Origin: Gammaproteobacteria bacterium UBA4421
Lineage (GTDB): Bacteria > Pseudomonadota > Gammaproteobacteria > Pseudomonadales > Azotimanducaceae
Assembly: GCA_002389675.1 (NCBI GenBank)
Contig: DGQF01000020.1
Span: 1 to 26,912 of the forward strand
Reading direction: 5' to 3'
DNA: 26,912 nucleotides
Shown in pieces: positions 1 to 8,014 of this stretch. Position 1 is the first letter of the stretch. Each line of letters begins with the position of its first letter. Below the pieces are notes generated by a model. The model was given only the letters and a program-made list of their open reading frames with translations. It did no database searches and was not told the origin of the DNA. A program made the position numbers and the translations under genes.

Positions 1-108
1 GTCTTACTGATTTAATGTAAGTTGCTGATAAACATAGATAAATTAGTTTTGCTAGGTAAATTTTTTCGTTTACGCAGTCTCAAGGCCTGGATTAGTTCGG
101 TTTGTGTA

Positions 109-134
109 CAAAGTTATCCTCAAAGTTATCCACA
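109..134 (+). promoter_or_regulatory. Tandem DnaA-box-like repeats
   Basis: Two 9-mers, TTATCCTCA (114-122) and TTATCCACA (126-134), lie in an imperfect 12-base tandem repeat (CAAAGTTATCC twice, at 109-119 and 121-131). The second equals the strong DnaA-box consensus and the first differs from it by one base. They lie about 70-90 bases upstream of the glutamine-synthetase-like gene, next to an AT-rich stretch (40-70). They could be DnaA-dependent regulatory sites or chance. Two boxes are too few to call an origin, and the neighbouring genes are not typical oriC neighbours. Confidence 0.35.
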
Positions 135-205
135 AGAAGATAAGATTGAGGCGAGGATGAGGATGCTTTTAAATGGGCCGTTATTACCGCCGTTGGAGTT
201 TAGAC

Positions 206-1582
206 ATGTCTGTACATGAACCACCGTCAATTTCTGCAAAACTTACTGAATATAAGGCGAAGGGAGTTACAAAGATAAAATTAGGTTTGACCGATATCGA
301 TGGCGTGATTCGAGGCAAGTACGTGAGCCTCGAGAAATTTACGGGCTTGTTGGAAAAACAAGGCGGTTTTTGTGATTGTGTATTTGGTTGGGATGTCAAC
401 GATCAACTCTACGATACCAGCGGTTACACGGGATGGCAGACGGGTTTTCCCGACACCGGTTATCAGTTAGTGGCGGATACTGAGCGTTGGTTGGAGGATG
501 AAAATTGTCCTTACTTCATTGCACAATTTGCTCAGGGTGAGGATGCTCATCCCCTGTGTCCGCGGACACGATTGAAGCAAATACTGGAAAAATATGCTGA
601 ACGAGGGCTCACCGTAAGATCTGGTTTTGAGTATGAATTCTCCGTCTTTGAGGAATCGCCCCACTCGATACGCGATAAGGGTTACCGCGGGATGAAGTCC
701 ATCACCCCAGGTAATTTCGGTTATTCGGTGTTACGCACATCGGTTGAATCAGACGTTTTTGGTGGGCTGATGGCCTATGCCCAATCGATTGATTGTGATC
801 TTGAAGCGATTCACTGCGAAACCGGTCCCGGTGCATGGGAAGCCGCTTTGCGTTCAGAGGTTGGTTTGGAAGCCGCAGACCGTGCAGCGCTGTTTAAAAC
901 GTTTGCCAAAGTATTTTTGCAAAAACAAGGTCTGATGGGCACTTTCATGGCGAAATGGTCCATGGATTACCCAGGCCAAGGTGGCCACTTCCATTTTAGC
1001 GTGGCAGATCTGCAGGGCGTTAACCAATTTTATGATGAACAGGATCCGCGCGGCGTGTCAGCACTGCAGCGACATGCGGTGGGTGGTTTGCAACGATATT
1101 TGCCTGAACTACTGGCGCTGCTTGCGCCGACGATCAATAGTTACACGCGGCTGGTCAAGGGGGCTTGGGCGCCTACCGCGGCAACTTGGGGTATAGAAAA
1201 CCGCACTGTGGGCATTCGCATTGTTCCCGGTGGTGCATCAGCTCAGAGAATTGAATGTAGAATCAGTGGTGCGGATGCCAACCCCTACTTGGTCGCTGCA
1301 GCGGTTTGTGCTGCGGTGCTTAGGGGGATAGAAGAGGCGTTGGAGCCAACATCCCCAATTGAAGGTAATGCTTATGAGCAACAAGACGCTTTACCGCTCG
1401 AGCAGCAGTTGCCGATTAATCTGCGTCAAGCCGCTGAGCGCTTGGCAAGCTCAACGTTGGCCATTGAAAGTTTTGGTGCGCCTTTCACGTCACATTTTGT
1501 GCAGTCCAGGTTGTTTGAATGCGCCGAATATGAGCGCAATCTAAACAGTTGGCAGTTAGAACGTTATTTCGAAATCATTTAG
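206..1582 (+). CDS. Glutamine synthetase family protein (gamma-glutamyl-amine ligase type)
   Basis: A 458-residue cytoplasmic ATP-dependent ligase with the glutamine synthetase fold. The N-terminal beta-grasp part carries TDIDGVIRGKYV. The catalytic part shows the metal and glutamate site GFEYEF (about 140-145), ETGPGAWEAAL (about 205), the nucleotide-loop motif GHFHFS (about 260), TRLVKGAWAP...WGIENR (about 315-333) and RIECRISGADANPY (about 348-361). These fit the PuuA/GlnT-like branch, which joins glutamate to amines, rather than housekeeping GlnA; no adenylylation-site NLYDLP-type motif is seen near the C-terminus. The start at 206 is preferred over an upstream ATG at 173 because GGAG sits 7 bases before it. 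The next gene, a glutamine-amidotransferase-like hydrolase 23 bases downstream, suggests a gamma-glutamylation and hydrolysis pair as in putrescine catabolism. The substrate is inferred and unknown. Confidence 0.88.
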   Translation: MSVHEPPSISAKLTEYKAKGVTKIKLGLTDIDGVIRGKYVSLEKFTGLLEKQGGFCDCVFGWDVNDQLYDTSGYTGWQTGFPDTGYQLVADTERWLEDENCPYFIAQFAQGEDAHPLCPRTRLKQILEKYAERGLTVRSGFEYEFSVFEESPHSIRDKGYRGMKSITPGNFGYSVLRTSVESDVFGGLMAYAQSIDCDLEAIHCETGPGAWEAALRSEVGLEAADRAALFKTFAKVFLQKQGLMGTFMAKWSMDYPGQGGHFHFSVADLQGVNQFYDEQDPRGVSALQRHAVGGLQRYLPELLALLAPTINSYTRLVKGAWAPTAATWGIENRTVGIRIVPGGASAQRIECRISGADANPYLVAAAVCAAVLRGIEEALEPTSPIEGNAYEQQDALPLEQQLPINLRQAAERLASSTLAIESFGAPFTSHFVQSRLFECAEYERNLNSWQLERYFEII

Positions 1583-1605
1583 TTCGATTCAGAGGCTTTC
1601 AAAAA

Positions 1606-2340
1606 ATGACACTGCATATTGGTATTTTGCAGACGGACCATGTTCTAGATGAGCTTCAAGCCACTCATGGTGATTATCCATCGATGTTTCGTGTAATGTT
1701 TGACGAGGCCGCGTCAGATGTCACTTATACCAACTACGACGTCGTGGCCGGCGGTATGCCCGCCAATGTCGTTTGCGATGCCTACGTGATCACGGGGAGT
1801 CGGCACAGCGTATATGATCCACTGCCGTGGATCGGTTCGTTGGTAAAATTCATCAGTCAGGCGCTGGACGCGGGTCGTAAAGTGGTTGGGGTGTGTTTTG
1901 GTCATCAGCTTATGGCGCATTATTTTGGCGGGCGCGTTGCACCTGCAGCGTCAGGATGGGCGGTTGGTGTTCACCGCAGCCAATGGATAGGCTCGTCAAG
2001 GGGGTGGTTGGATAGGCCACAGGGTCAATCGGATCAGGCGCCGTCATTGGCACTGTTATCGAGCCACAAAGACCAAGTTCAAGAATTACCAGATAATGCA
2101 GTGCTCTATCTTACGAATCAATTGTGTCCCATTGCAGGATTCACGATCGGTGATCAAGTGATCACGGTTCAGGGTCACCCTGAGTTTCGCAAAAATTATG
2201 CCCGTGACTTGTTGAACTTGCGGCGAGAAATGTTGGGTGATTCGCTGGTTTCGGCTGGGTTGAAAAGTTTGCAGGTGGCCACAGATGAAGTGTCGATGGC
2301 ACGTTGTTTTGTGAATTTTTTGCGCGCATCAAAGCTATGA
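1606..2340 (+). CDS. Class I glutamine amidotransferase-like hydrolase
   Basis: A 244-residue stand-alone class I glutamine amidotransferase domain, similar to the amidotransferase part of GMP synthase (COG0518 type). The nucleophile is Cys97 in GVCFGHQ and the other triad members are His191 and Glu193 in QGHPEF, so the catalytic triad is complete. No synthetase domain is attached, so ammonia transfer to a partner or plain gamma-glutamyl hydrolysis are both possible. It follows the glutamine-synthetase-like ligase by 23 bases, an arrangement like PuuA with the gamma-glutamyl-GABA hydrolase PuuD; that role is inference. The ATG at 1606 is preceded by AGAGG. A longer reading from 1549 would overlap the ligase and adds unrelated residues. 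Its stop overlaps the ATG of a 21-codon frame leading into the next gene. Confidence 0.85.
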   Translation: MTLHIGILQTDHVLDELQATHGDYPSMFRVMFDEAASDVTYTNYDVVAGGMPANVVCDAYVITGSRHSVYDPLPWIGSLVKFISQALDAGRKVVGVCFGHQLMAHYFGGRVAPAASGWAVGVHRSQWIGSSRGWLDRPQGQSDQAPSLALLSSHKDQVQELPDNAVLYLTNQLCPIAGFTIGDQVITVQGHPEFRKNYARDLLNLRREMLGDSLVSAGLKSLQVATDEVSMARCFVNFLRASKL

Positions 2341-2402
2341 TGGGCGAGTTTGTCGACGCCGTTGATGAATTTCTCGAGTCGGGGAGTGGTGGGGTATGTT
2401 GA
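2337..2402 (+). CDS. Possible 21-residue linking ORF
   Basis: An ATG at 2337 overlaps the stop of the amidotransferase gene as ATGA. The frame runs 21 codons, starting MMGEFVDAVDEFLE, and stops at 2400-2402, inside the first codons of the next gene (ATG at 2396). Its overlaps with both neighbours are what translational coupling would produce. No homologue is recognised and the length allows chance, so it may simply be spacer. Confidence 0.2.
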   Translation: MMGEFVDAVDEFLESGSGGVC

Positions 2403-3244
2403 GGGTTAAATGGTGTGCTGTGCTGTGTTTAATACTGTTCAGTTCAGGCTGCAGCGTTAAATTTGCATACAACAATGTTGACCGACTTGTGCGTTGGCAG
2501 GTCAACGAATACCTAACATTAGACGCTGCGCAAAAAGAATTTTTGCAGCAGGAAGTAAAGATTCTGATGGCTTGGCATCGCCGGGAGCATTTACCCCTTT
2601 ACGCAAATTATTTGGGTGAATTGTCGTTGACAATGACTGACGGGGTATCTGAAAGCCAAATCGCAGCGATGTTCGATCAATTTATTGTTTGGGGTGAAGA
2701 CATTCAAATGCGGGTCATGCCACCAACGATTACGTTAATGACTATGCTGAGCGATGAGCAACTGCGAGCACTCCCGGAAAAACTGGAAGAAGATAATCGC
2801 GATTTAGAAAAAGATGAGCTTGATACCCCGCTCGCTAAAATACAGGCCAATTGGGCTAAAGATTTTGAGGAGGTCATGGAGCGTTTTACCGGCCGCCTGC
2901 AGCGCGAGCAGACTGCCTACCTGCGGAAGCGCGCGGCTGCATATCAGCCTGAAAGGGTTCTGTGGGCAGATTACCGGCGCCGCTGGCAAGCAGATATGTT
3001 GGCATTATTGGAGCGTCGATATGAAGGTGAGGCGTTTGCCGCGGAATTTACTGCGTTGGCTTTGGCATCGGAGGATTATTATGGAGAGGCGTATTCAACG
3101 GTGAGCGAGCAGAATATTTTGTTGAGTAGAGAAATAGCCGCGCACCTTTTTTCGACGTTGACTGAGAAGCAAAGCAAACGGTTGCGCGAATCGTTGGAGA
3201 ATTTGTCCGAAGATTTTTCTGAATTGGCTCGTCAGTCCTCGTAA
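2396..3244 (+). CDS. DUF6279 family lipoprotein
   Basis: A 282-residue predicted lipoprotein. The N-terminus is a short signal peptide ending LFSSGC, giving a lipidated Cys19. The mature part opens with KFAYNNVDRLVRWQVNEYL and LDAAQKEFL, the signature of the DUF6279 family of gammaproteobacterial lipoproteins. The rest is charged and mostly helical, with heptad-like stretches (EKLEEDNRDLEKDELD). No catalytic motif is visible and the family's function is not established. It lies 55 bases after the amidotransferase gene and probably shares its transcript. A GGGGAG-rich stretch lies 5-15 bases before the ATG at 2396. The residue three before the Cys is Ser, slightly off the lipobox consensus. 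Confidence 0.8.
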   Translation: MLRVKWCAVLCLILFSSGCSVKFAYNNVDRLVRWQVNEYLTLDAAQKEFLQQEVKILMAWHRREHLPLYANYLGELSLTMTDGVSESQIAAMFDQFIVWGEDIQMRVMPPTITLMTMLSDEQLRALPEKLEEDNRDLEKDELDTPLAKIQANWAKDFEEVMERFTGRLQREQTAYLRKRAAAYQPERVLWADYRRRWQADMLALLERRYEGEAFAAEFTALALASEDYYGEAYSTVSEQNILLSREIAAHLFSTLTEKQSKRLRESLENLSEDFSELARQSS

Positions 3245-3501
3245 TTTTTGGCTTTGCGGCGAATAGGCCGATTCGAGCGCCTGCAATAATGTTTGCGCAG
3301 GGGGCGCGGTCATAATCAAGGCCTTTGTGGGATGGCTAATGATAGGCTCGGTTGTTGATGTGTGCGCTGTCGCCACGTGCAGGACTACATTGCGTCGGCG
3401 TTCGTAGTCTGATCGTTTATGGCCAACGCGTACATTTTGCCGGATTGGGTGTAGCATTAAGGCGTGTCAATAGAAACTGCAAGCCAATGGAGCATGAATC
3501 A

Positions 3502-4704
3502 ATGCTAGATGATCAGCCTGCCGGTCCCCTTTCAGGGATTCGAGTCTTAGATTTAACCTCCATGATTTCTGGGCCCGTTGCGACCATGATGCTGGCAGAT
3601 CAAGGCGCCGATGTGATCAAAGTGGAAGCGCTTAGCGGAGATTTGGTGCGCGGTGCGGGACCCAATCGAAGTGGAATTACGGCAACTTTTCTATCCTCGA
3701 ATCGCTCCAAGCGCAGTCTTTCTCTAGATTTGAAAAGCGATGCCGGCAGCAAAATACTTCGAGATTTGATACCGACCGCTGATGTCTTTGTGCAGAATTT
3801 TAGACCCGGCACGATCGAGCGTATGGGGTTTGGTGAAGATCAGGTGCGGGCGCTAAACAATGCGATGATTTATGTCTCGATCAGCGGTTTTGGTGAGCAG
3901 GGCCCCTATGCGCACCAGCGTGTTTATGACCCTGTGATTCAAGCACTGAGCGGGCTTGCAGCGATTCAAGCCGACGGGGTTACGGGTAGGCCTAAAATGA
4001 TTCGAACCATCATTCCTGACAAGACCACCGCTTTGACCGCAGCGCAAGCAATCACCGCCGCGTTGTTTGCTCGCGAGCGAACCGGTGAAGGCCAGCATGT
4101 TCGTTTAGCGATGTTGGATACGATGTTGGCCTACTTATGGCCAGAAGGTATGGCGGGATTTACTCTGATTGGCCGTGAAGTGAAGGCGGCGCGTGCGCAG
4201 CTTTCGCCCGATTTGATATTTGCCACAACCGATGGATATATCACTGCAGGGGCGATTTCTGATAAAGAATGGCGCGGCATGTGTCGAGCGCTAGACCGGG
4301 AATCTTGGCTCACCGATGCCCGGTTTAAGACGTTAAACGATCGAGCTGTGAATGTAACTGAGCGGCTAGAGTTGACTGCCGAAGTCATTGCCGGACAATC
4401 TAGTGAATATTGGTTGGCTCGATTCGATCGGGAAGGTGTGCCCAGCGCGCCGGTATTAGATCGGGAAGGGGTTCTTGAGCACGAGCAGATTATCGCAAAT
4501 CAAATTATCGGAGAATATGAACACCCGGTGGCGGGAAAGACGCGGCAACCCCGTCCCGCAGCCTTGTTTGACAAGACCCCGGCTTATATTCGTCGGCATG
4601 CGCCAAGTCTAGGAGAACATTCTGAGGAGATTTTGACTGAGCTGGGCTATGACGCTGAACAGGTGGGCGCGCTTTTGGCCAGCGGTGTCATCAGATCCGT
4701 TTGA
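3502..4704 (+). CDS. CaiB/BaiF (family III) CoA transferase
   Basis: A 400-residue family III CoA transferase, which moves CoA between carboxylic acids through an aspartyl-CoA thioester. The N-terminus reads GPLSGIRVLDLTSMISGP, followed by LADQGADVIKVE, NRSKRSLSLDLK, VFVQNFRPGTIERMG and YVSISGFGEQGPY, all standard for the family. The Asp in MLDTML (about residue 206) aligns with the catalytic aspartate. ATG 3502 is chosen because GGAG lies 9 bases upstream; an ATG at 3487 is possible. Family members serve oxalate, carnitine, bile-acid, mesaconate and aromatic-acid pathways, and the substrate cannot be read from sequence. The 257 bases before it (3245-3501) hold no convincing gene or terminator, only a small CGAAT/ATTCG dyad near 3260-3275. 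Confidence 0.93.
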   Translation: MLDDQPAGPLSGIRVLDLTSMISGPVATMMLADQGADVIKVEALSGDLVRGAGPNRSGITATFLSSNRSKRSLSLDLKSDAGSKILRDLIPTADVFVQNFRPGTIERMGFGEDQVRALNNAMIYVSISGFGEQGPYAHQRVYDPVIQALSGLAAIQADGVTGRPKMIRTIIPDKTTALTAAQAITAALFARERTGEGQHVRLAMLDTMLAYLWPEGMAGFTLIGREVKAARAQLSPDLIFATTDGYITAGAISDKEWRGMCRALDRESWLTDARFKTLNDRAVNVTERLELTAEVIAGQSSEYWLARFDREGVPSAPVLDREGVLEHEQIIANQIIGEYEHPVAGKTRQPRPAALFDKTPAYIRRHAPSLGEHSEEILTELGYDAEQVGALLASGVIRSV

Positions 4705-4744
4705 AGGTACCCGAAATGCGCGCGGTTGAGTACTGTTGTTTGGA

Positions 4745-5983
4745 TCAAGACTGCTGGGTTTTGAGTGCCCGCCGTTCTGCTGCACCGCCAATGCGAATAA
4801 AAAATGGGCCTATGCAGGCAAGTGCGATGAGTCCGGCGAGAATATAAAAAGCATCGTTATAGCTGCCGGTTGCATCATAGATAAAGCCCGCAATCGGAGA
4901 GGCTAATAGAACAAAAGGCAACTCAACCCTGCGTAAAACGCCAGATGCCAATGCAAAGGAAGTGCTACCTATGCTAGTGGATAGAGCAAATGAGCGTAGC
5001 GGGGACATCCCTGAATAGCCGAAGCCGTAGACGGATGCGGCGACGATGCACGCCCAGAAGCTCTCCGCTTGGGTGAACAGCAGCAGCGAGATTGCCTGGC
5101 TGATTAACGCTAACCAGACCGTAATTCGAGCGCCAAAAAAATCTGCCAGAAATCCCACCAGTGGTTTACCCAAGGCCGCAAATAGTGCGGTAACCGAGAG
5201 TACCAGTGCCGCTTTTTTGCTGGATAGTCCAAGATCCAGAAGATGTCCAAAAAGGTGCATCATGACGGCGGTGAACACACAGACCATGGCCCCAAAAATT
5301 AGCCCAATACTCCAAAATGCTGGACTACGCAGCAGCATTTTTGTGGTCCAAACGGTGGTGTCTTGGGGAAGGCTCGGCTCATCTTCAGGGTGGTTAGAGA
5401 GGTATCGGTGGCCATCACGTACCTCGCCAATATCTTCGGGCCGGTCGCGAAAGAACAGGTATACAACCGGAAGCAGCGCGATCAGGGTGATTGCTGCGAA
5501 CGCGGTGTAGCCGGTTCGCCAACCATAATTGTCTACCAGTGCTGTAACGAGAGGGGGCATCATGATACCCGCCATCGAAGCGCCCATAACCGCGAAGGCA
5601 ATTGCCCGTCCCCGCCATCGATCAAACCAGAATATGATCGAGCGATGCCAAGCCATGCCACTCATACAGCTCATGCCGACGCCAAATCCGATGCTCACGA
5701 TCAGATAGAATTGCCAGATGGTCTGCGTGTTGGCGAGCAGGAGATAAGACAAGGCAACCACAATAATGCCGAGCAGAATAACCCGCTTGGGTGATTTTGT
5801 GTCGAGGATATGCCCTAAATAAGGTGCGATAATCGCACCAACAACGGCGGCACCTGAAAAACCAAGGGAAATTTGCATGCGGCTTCCTTGGGCCAGTTCC
5901 TCGGCTAAAGAGGGTAAAAATACGCCGCGAGAATAAGAGAAAAAGCCGGTGCCGAGAAAGCCAAGCAGCATGCAGATCGCCAC
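4745..5983 (-). CDS. MFS transporter (MCT/OFA-like), start uncertain
   Basis: A polytopic inner-membrane carrier of the major facilitator superfamily with about 12 hydrophobic segments, a central charged loop (RDRPEDIGEVRDG) and the loop 2-3 signature GHILDTKSPKR. It resembles monocarboxylate/OFA-type carriers. The listed start is a GTG at 5983 with weak GGA 5 bases upstream, giving 412 residues. The frame stays open upstream to a TAG at 6047-6049, and this part reads NSPSKPDHPLFYGWTIV. FYGWxIV is the usual beginning of TM1 in this group, so the true protein probably begins there. That stretch has no in-frame ATG, GTG or TTG; CTG codons occur at 6034 and 6004. It converges on the CoA transferase gene, 40 bases away. 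The substrate is unknown, perhaps a carboxylate. Confidence 0.88.
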   Translation of the reverse strand: MAICMLLGFLGTGFFSYSRGVFLPSLAEELAQGSRMQISLGFSGAAVVGAIIAPYLGHILDTKSPKRVILLGIIVVALSYLLLANTQTIWQFYLIVSIGFGVGMSCMSGMAWHRSIIFWFDRWRGRAIAFAVMGASMAGIMMPPLVTALVDNYGWRTGYTAFAAITLIALLPVVYLFFRDRPEDIGEVRDGHRYLSNHPEDEPSLPQDTTVWTTKMLLRSPAFWSIGLIFGAMVCVFTAVMMHLFGHLLDLGLSSKKAALVLSVTALFAALGKPLVGFLADFFGARITVWLALISQAISLLLFTQAESFWACIVAASVYGFGYSGMSPLRSFALSTSIGSTSFALASGVLRRVELPFVLLASPIAGFIYDATGSYNDAFYILAGLIALACIGPFFIRIGGAAERRALKTQQS

Positions 5984-6117
5984 GATGGTCCATCCGTAAA
6001 ACAGCGGGTGATCTGGCTTAGATGGAGAGTTCAGTGGGGTTGGCCGCTATGAAAGTAAACGGCACTGGGCACGCTGACTGATAAAGCAGGCTGTGCCAGA
6101 GGCCGGTTGGCATTCAT

Positions 6118-6771
6118 CTACTGTATCCCTGCATTGGATTGTTCATGCTGATTCCATTGCTCGGGATTGCTGCCGTACTCGATCATGACGTGTTTTTGAA
6201 AGGCAGGTCTTTGAGTTAACCGTAGATACCATGCCTGAAGATGAGTTAACTCGGGTCGTGCGATAGGCAAAGTCATATAACGATACATGATTGCACCATT
6301 AACGATGTCTGCGCTCGTCAATTGATCCCCGCAGATGAACGTTTTGTTTTCGAGCTGATGGTCAAGTTGCTGAAACAGACGGGCGCAGTCCTGTGTTAGT
6401 TTTTCGATCTTTTGCGGTGTTCCGGGCCAACCTCGAACCAGAATCATAAATAGAGGGAAAAAGATTTGGGTGATGTCGCTGCGATGCCATTCCATCCACA
6501 TATCTGCCGTAGTCCGTGTGGCAATATCGTCTGGCCACAAGTTACCTTGGCCGTAAGTGCTCGCCAGATAACGCACACAAGCCCCGGATTCCCACACCAC
6601 AAGATCATTGTCATTGAGGGTTGGAACAATCTTGTTGGGATTTGGGTAATCATCCGGAAAACCAAAGGAGCCGCCGACGTCCTGTCGAACATAGGGCAGG
6701 CCTAGTTCACCAATGGCCCACAAGACTTTCTGCACGTTTGCGGAATTTCTGCGCCCCAAGACAGTAATCAT
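6118..6771 (-). CDS. Glutathione S-transferase, GstB-like
   Basis: A 217-residue cytoplasmic glutathione transferase. The thioredoxin-fold N-domain starts MITVLGRRNSANVQKV, with the likely catalytic Ser/Asn region at RRNSANV. It contains NPNKIVPTL (the cis-Pro glutathione-binding loop) and VVWESGACVRYLA (the ES motif binding the gamma-glutamyl group). The all-helical C-domain contains LTSADIVNG, the N-capping region. The layout matches E. coli GstB (YliJ), which acts on halogenated and other electrophiles. ATG 6771 is preferred over 6783 because GGAG lies 6 bases before it. The gene lies downstream of none of its neighbours in an obvious operon; 84 or more bases separate it from the MFS gene on the same strand. 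Confidence 0.9.
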   Translation of the reverse strand: MITVLGRRNSANVQKVLWAIGELGLPYVRQDVGGSFGFPDDYPNPNKIVPTLNDNDLVVWESGACVRYLASTYGQGNLWPDDIATRTTADMWMEWHRSDITQIFFPLFMILVRGWPGTPQKIEKLTQDCARLFQQLDHQLENKTFICGDQLTSADIVNGAIMYRYMTLPIARPELTHLQAWYLRLTQRPAFQKHVMIEYGSNPEQWNQHEQSNAGIQ

Positions 6772-6866
6772 AAGTAGCTCCATTGGATATTTGGTTATGG
6801 TAGCCGTTCAACTCATTGAAAGCAGCAATTAAACGGGCGCCAACCCTGGCTCCGGTGTGGGCTGTA

Positions 6867-6894
6867 TTGATTTCGGTTGGGTCGCCGGTATGCT
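6867..6894 (+). promoter_or_regulatory. Candidate sigma-70 promoter for the DUF3187 gene
   Basis: TTGATT (6867-6872), 16 bases, then TATGCT (6889-6894): four of six matches to each consensus hexamer. It lies in the 228-base gap between the divergent GST and DUF3187 genes and would give a leader of about 100 bases. This is pattern matching only. Confidence 0.25.
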
Positions 6895-6999
6895 AAATCG
6901 GATGATTTATACCTTTTTTATTTCATTCAGCCTTTCTTGGTTGATAGTACAGACGCATCAATCTGGGGCTTTCACTGTAGTGCCTGCCAGCGAGATACC

Positions 7000-8007
7000 A
7001 TGAGCTTCGCAAGACAATTATTGGGTACTTTGATGTTGATCGGTGTTTTACCCAGCGCAGGTCATGCAAAGGTCAGCCTGCAAGGTCACGAGGGTCCCCT
7101 TAGCGTGCGCAATGTGAATCCGGTGGTCCAGCTCTACGGTATCCCTCGAGTTTTAGGTGCGCAGGTTTTGTCTGCTGGCGTGAGTGAAATGTCATTCAAC
7201 CTTGAGGTGGCAAATAGTTTTAAACTGCAAACCCGTCAAGGCGTGCAGGCTGTGTTGGACGGTGAAACCTGGGTTGCCAGTTATCAAATGCGAAGAGGGT
7301 GGGGTGAGCGCTTTGAGTGGGGGGTTGAAATACCGTTGATTCGGCATACCGGCGGCATAATGGATGGCCCGATTGATGAATTTCACAGCCTGTTTGGTTT
7401 TCCGGACGGCAATCGGTCTAGCGTGCCGCGTGGGCGATTGGATTATCAGTTGGTCGCGGACGGCTTGGTTTATGCAGATATTGACTCGTCTGTTTCCACT
7501 TTGGGTGATCTGCGCGGTTTTTTGGGTGTGCAGATGATCAAGGCTGATCAGCACCATTTCATGGTGCGCGGTCAGGTGAAAATACCTACGGGAAAAGTCG
7601 ATAAGTTGTCGGGGTCACAGGGTACCGATCTGTCTGTGTGGGGTGAGTATCAGTATAATGTGCAAACCCGTTTGTTGGATTTTCGCCTAACGGCTGCCGC
7701 GGGAGTGAGTCGTCTTGGTCAGGGAAAGCTGATGCCAGATCAACAAGAAAAATGGGTTGGCTTTGGGCATTTAGGAGTTTATTTTCCTGTGCATGCTCGT
7801 TTTGCTGTCATGGCGCAAGTGGACGCTCATACAGACGTTTTGGACACTTCAAACCCCATGGTCGCTCAAGGCGGCTGGTTGGGGAGTATCGGTGGGCGAA
7901 TTGGATTGACTCGAAAGACTTGGCTCGACCTAGCGGTTGTCGAAGACCTTTACAGCGAAAGTGCATCGGACGTGGTTTTCCAAATCAAGTTAGGGTCGCG
8001 ATATTAA
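7000..8007 (+). CDS. DUF3187 family secreted / outer-membrane protein
   Basis: A 335-residue exported protein. The signal peptide is MSFARQLLGTLMLIGVLPSAGHA, with cleavage expected after GHA. The mature part shows the DUF3187 pattern: VRNVNPVVQLYGIP, LDGETW, MRRGWGERFEWGVEIPLIRHTGG, MDGPIDEFHSLFGFPDGNR and a C-terminal run of alternating hydrophobic and polar strands ending KLGSRY. The strand pattern and terminal aromatic residue suggest an outer-membrane beta-barrel. The family's role is unknown. ATG 7000 is chosen because the signal peptide begins there; the open frame upstream to 6877 encodes no export signal. It ends 7 bases before the end of the convergent thioesterase gene. Confidence 0.8.
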   Translation: MSFARQLLGTLMLIGVLPSAGHAKVSLQGHEGPLSVRNVNPVVQLYGIPRVLGAQVLSAGVSEMSFNLEVANSFKLQTRQGVQAVLDGETWVASYQMRRGWGERFEWGVEIPLIRHTGGIMDGPIDEFHSLFGFPDGNRSSVPRGRLDYQLVADGLVYADIDSSVSTLGDLRGFLGVQMIKADQHHFMVRGQVKIPTGKVDKLSGSQGTDLSVWGEYQYNVQTRLLDFRLTAAAGVSRLGQGKLMPDQQEKWVGFGHLGVYFPVHARFAVMAQVDAHTDVLDTSNPMVAQGGWLGSIGGRIGLTRKTWLDLAVVEDLYSESASDVVFQIKLGSRY

Positions 8008-8014
8008 TCGACGA

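Noticed and set aside
22..219. A 65-codon frame at the left end, starting at TTG
   Set aside because: Weak start, overlaps the glutamine-synthetase-like gene, and its only regular feature (QSYPQSYPQ) comes from the DNA repeat at 109-134.
3095..3457. A 120-codon minus-strand frame across the gap after the DUF6279 gene
   Set aside because: Overlaps coding sequence antisense, shows no domain or signal, and is rich in residues expected from an opposite-strand reading.
5046..5794. Two plus-strand frames inside the MFS gene
   Set aside because: They lie antisense to clear transmembrane coding sequence and have low-complexity Ser/Arg/Thr or His/Asn-rich composition.
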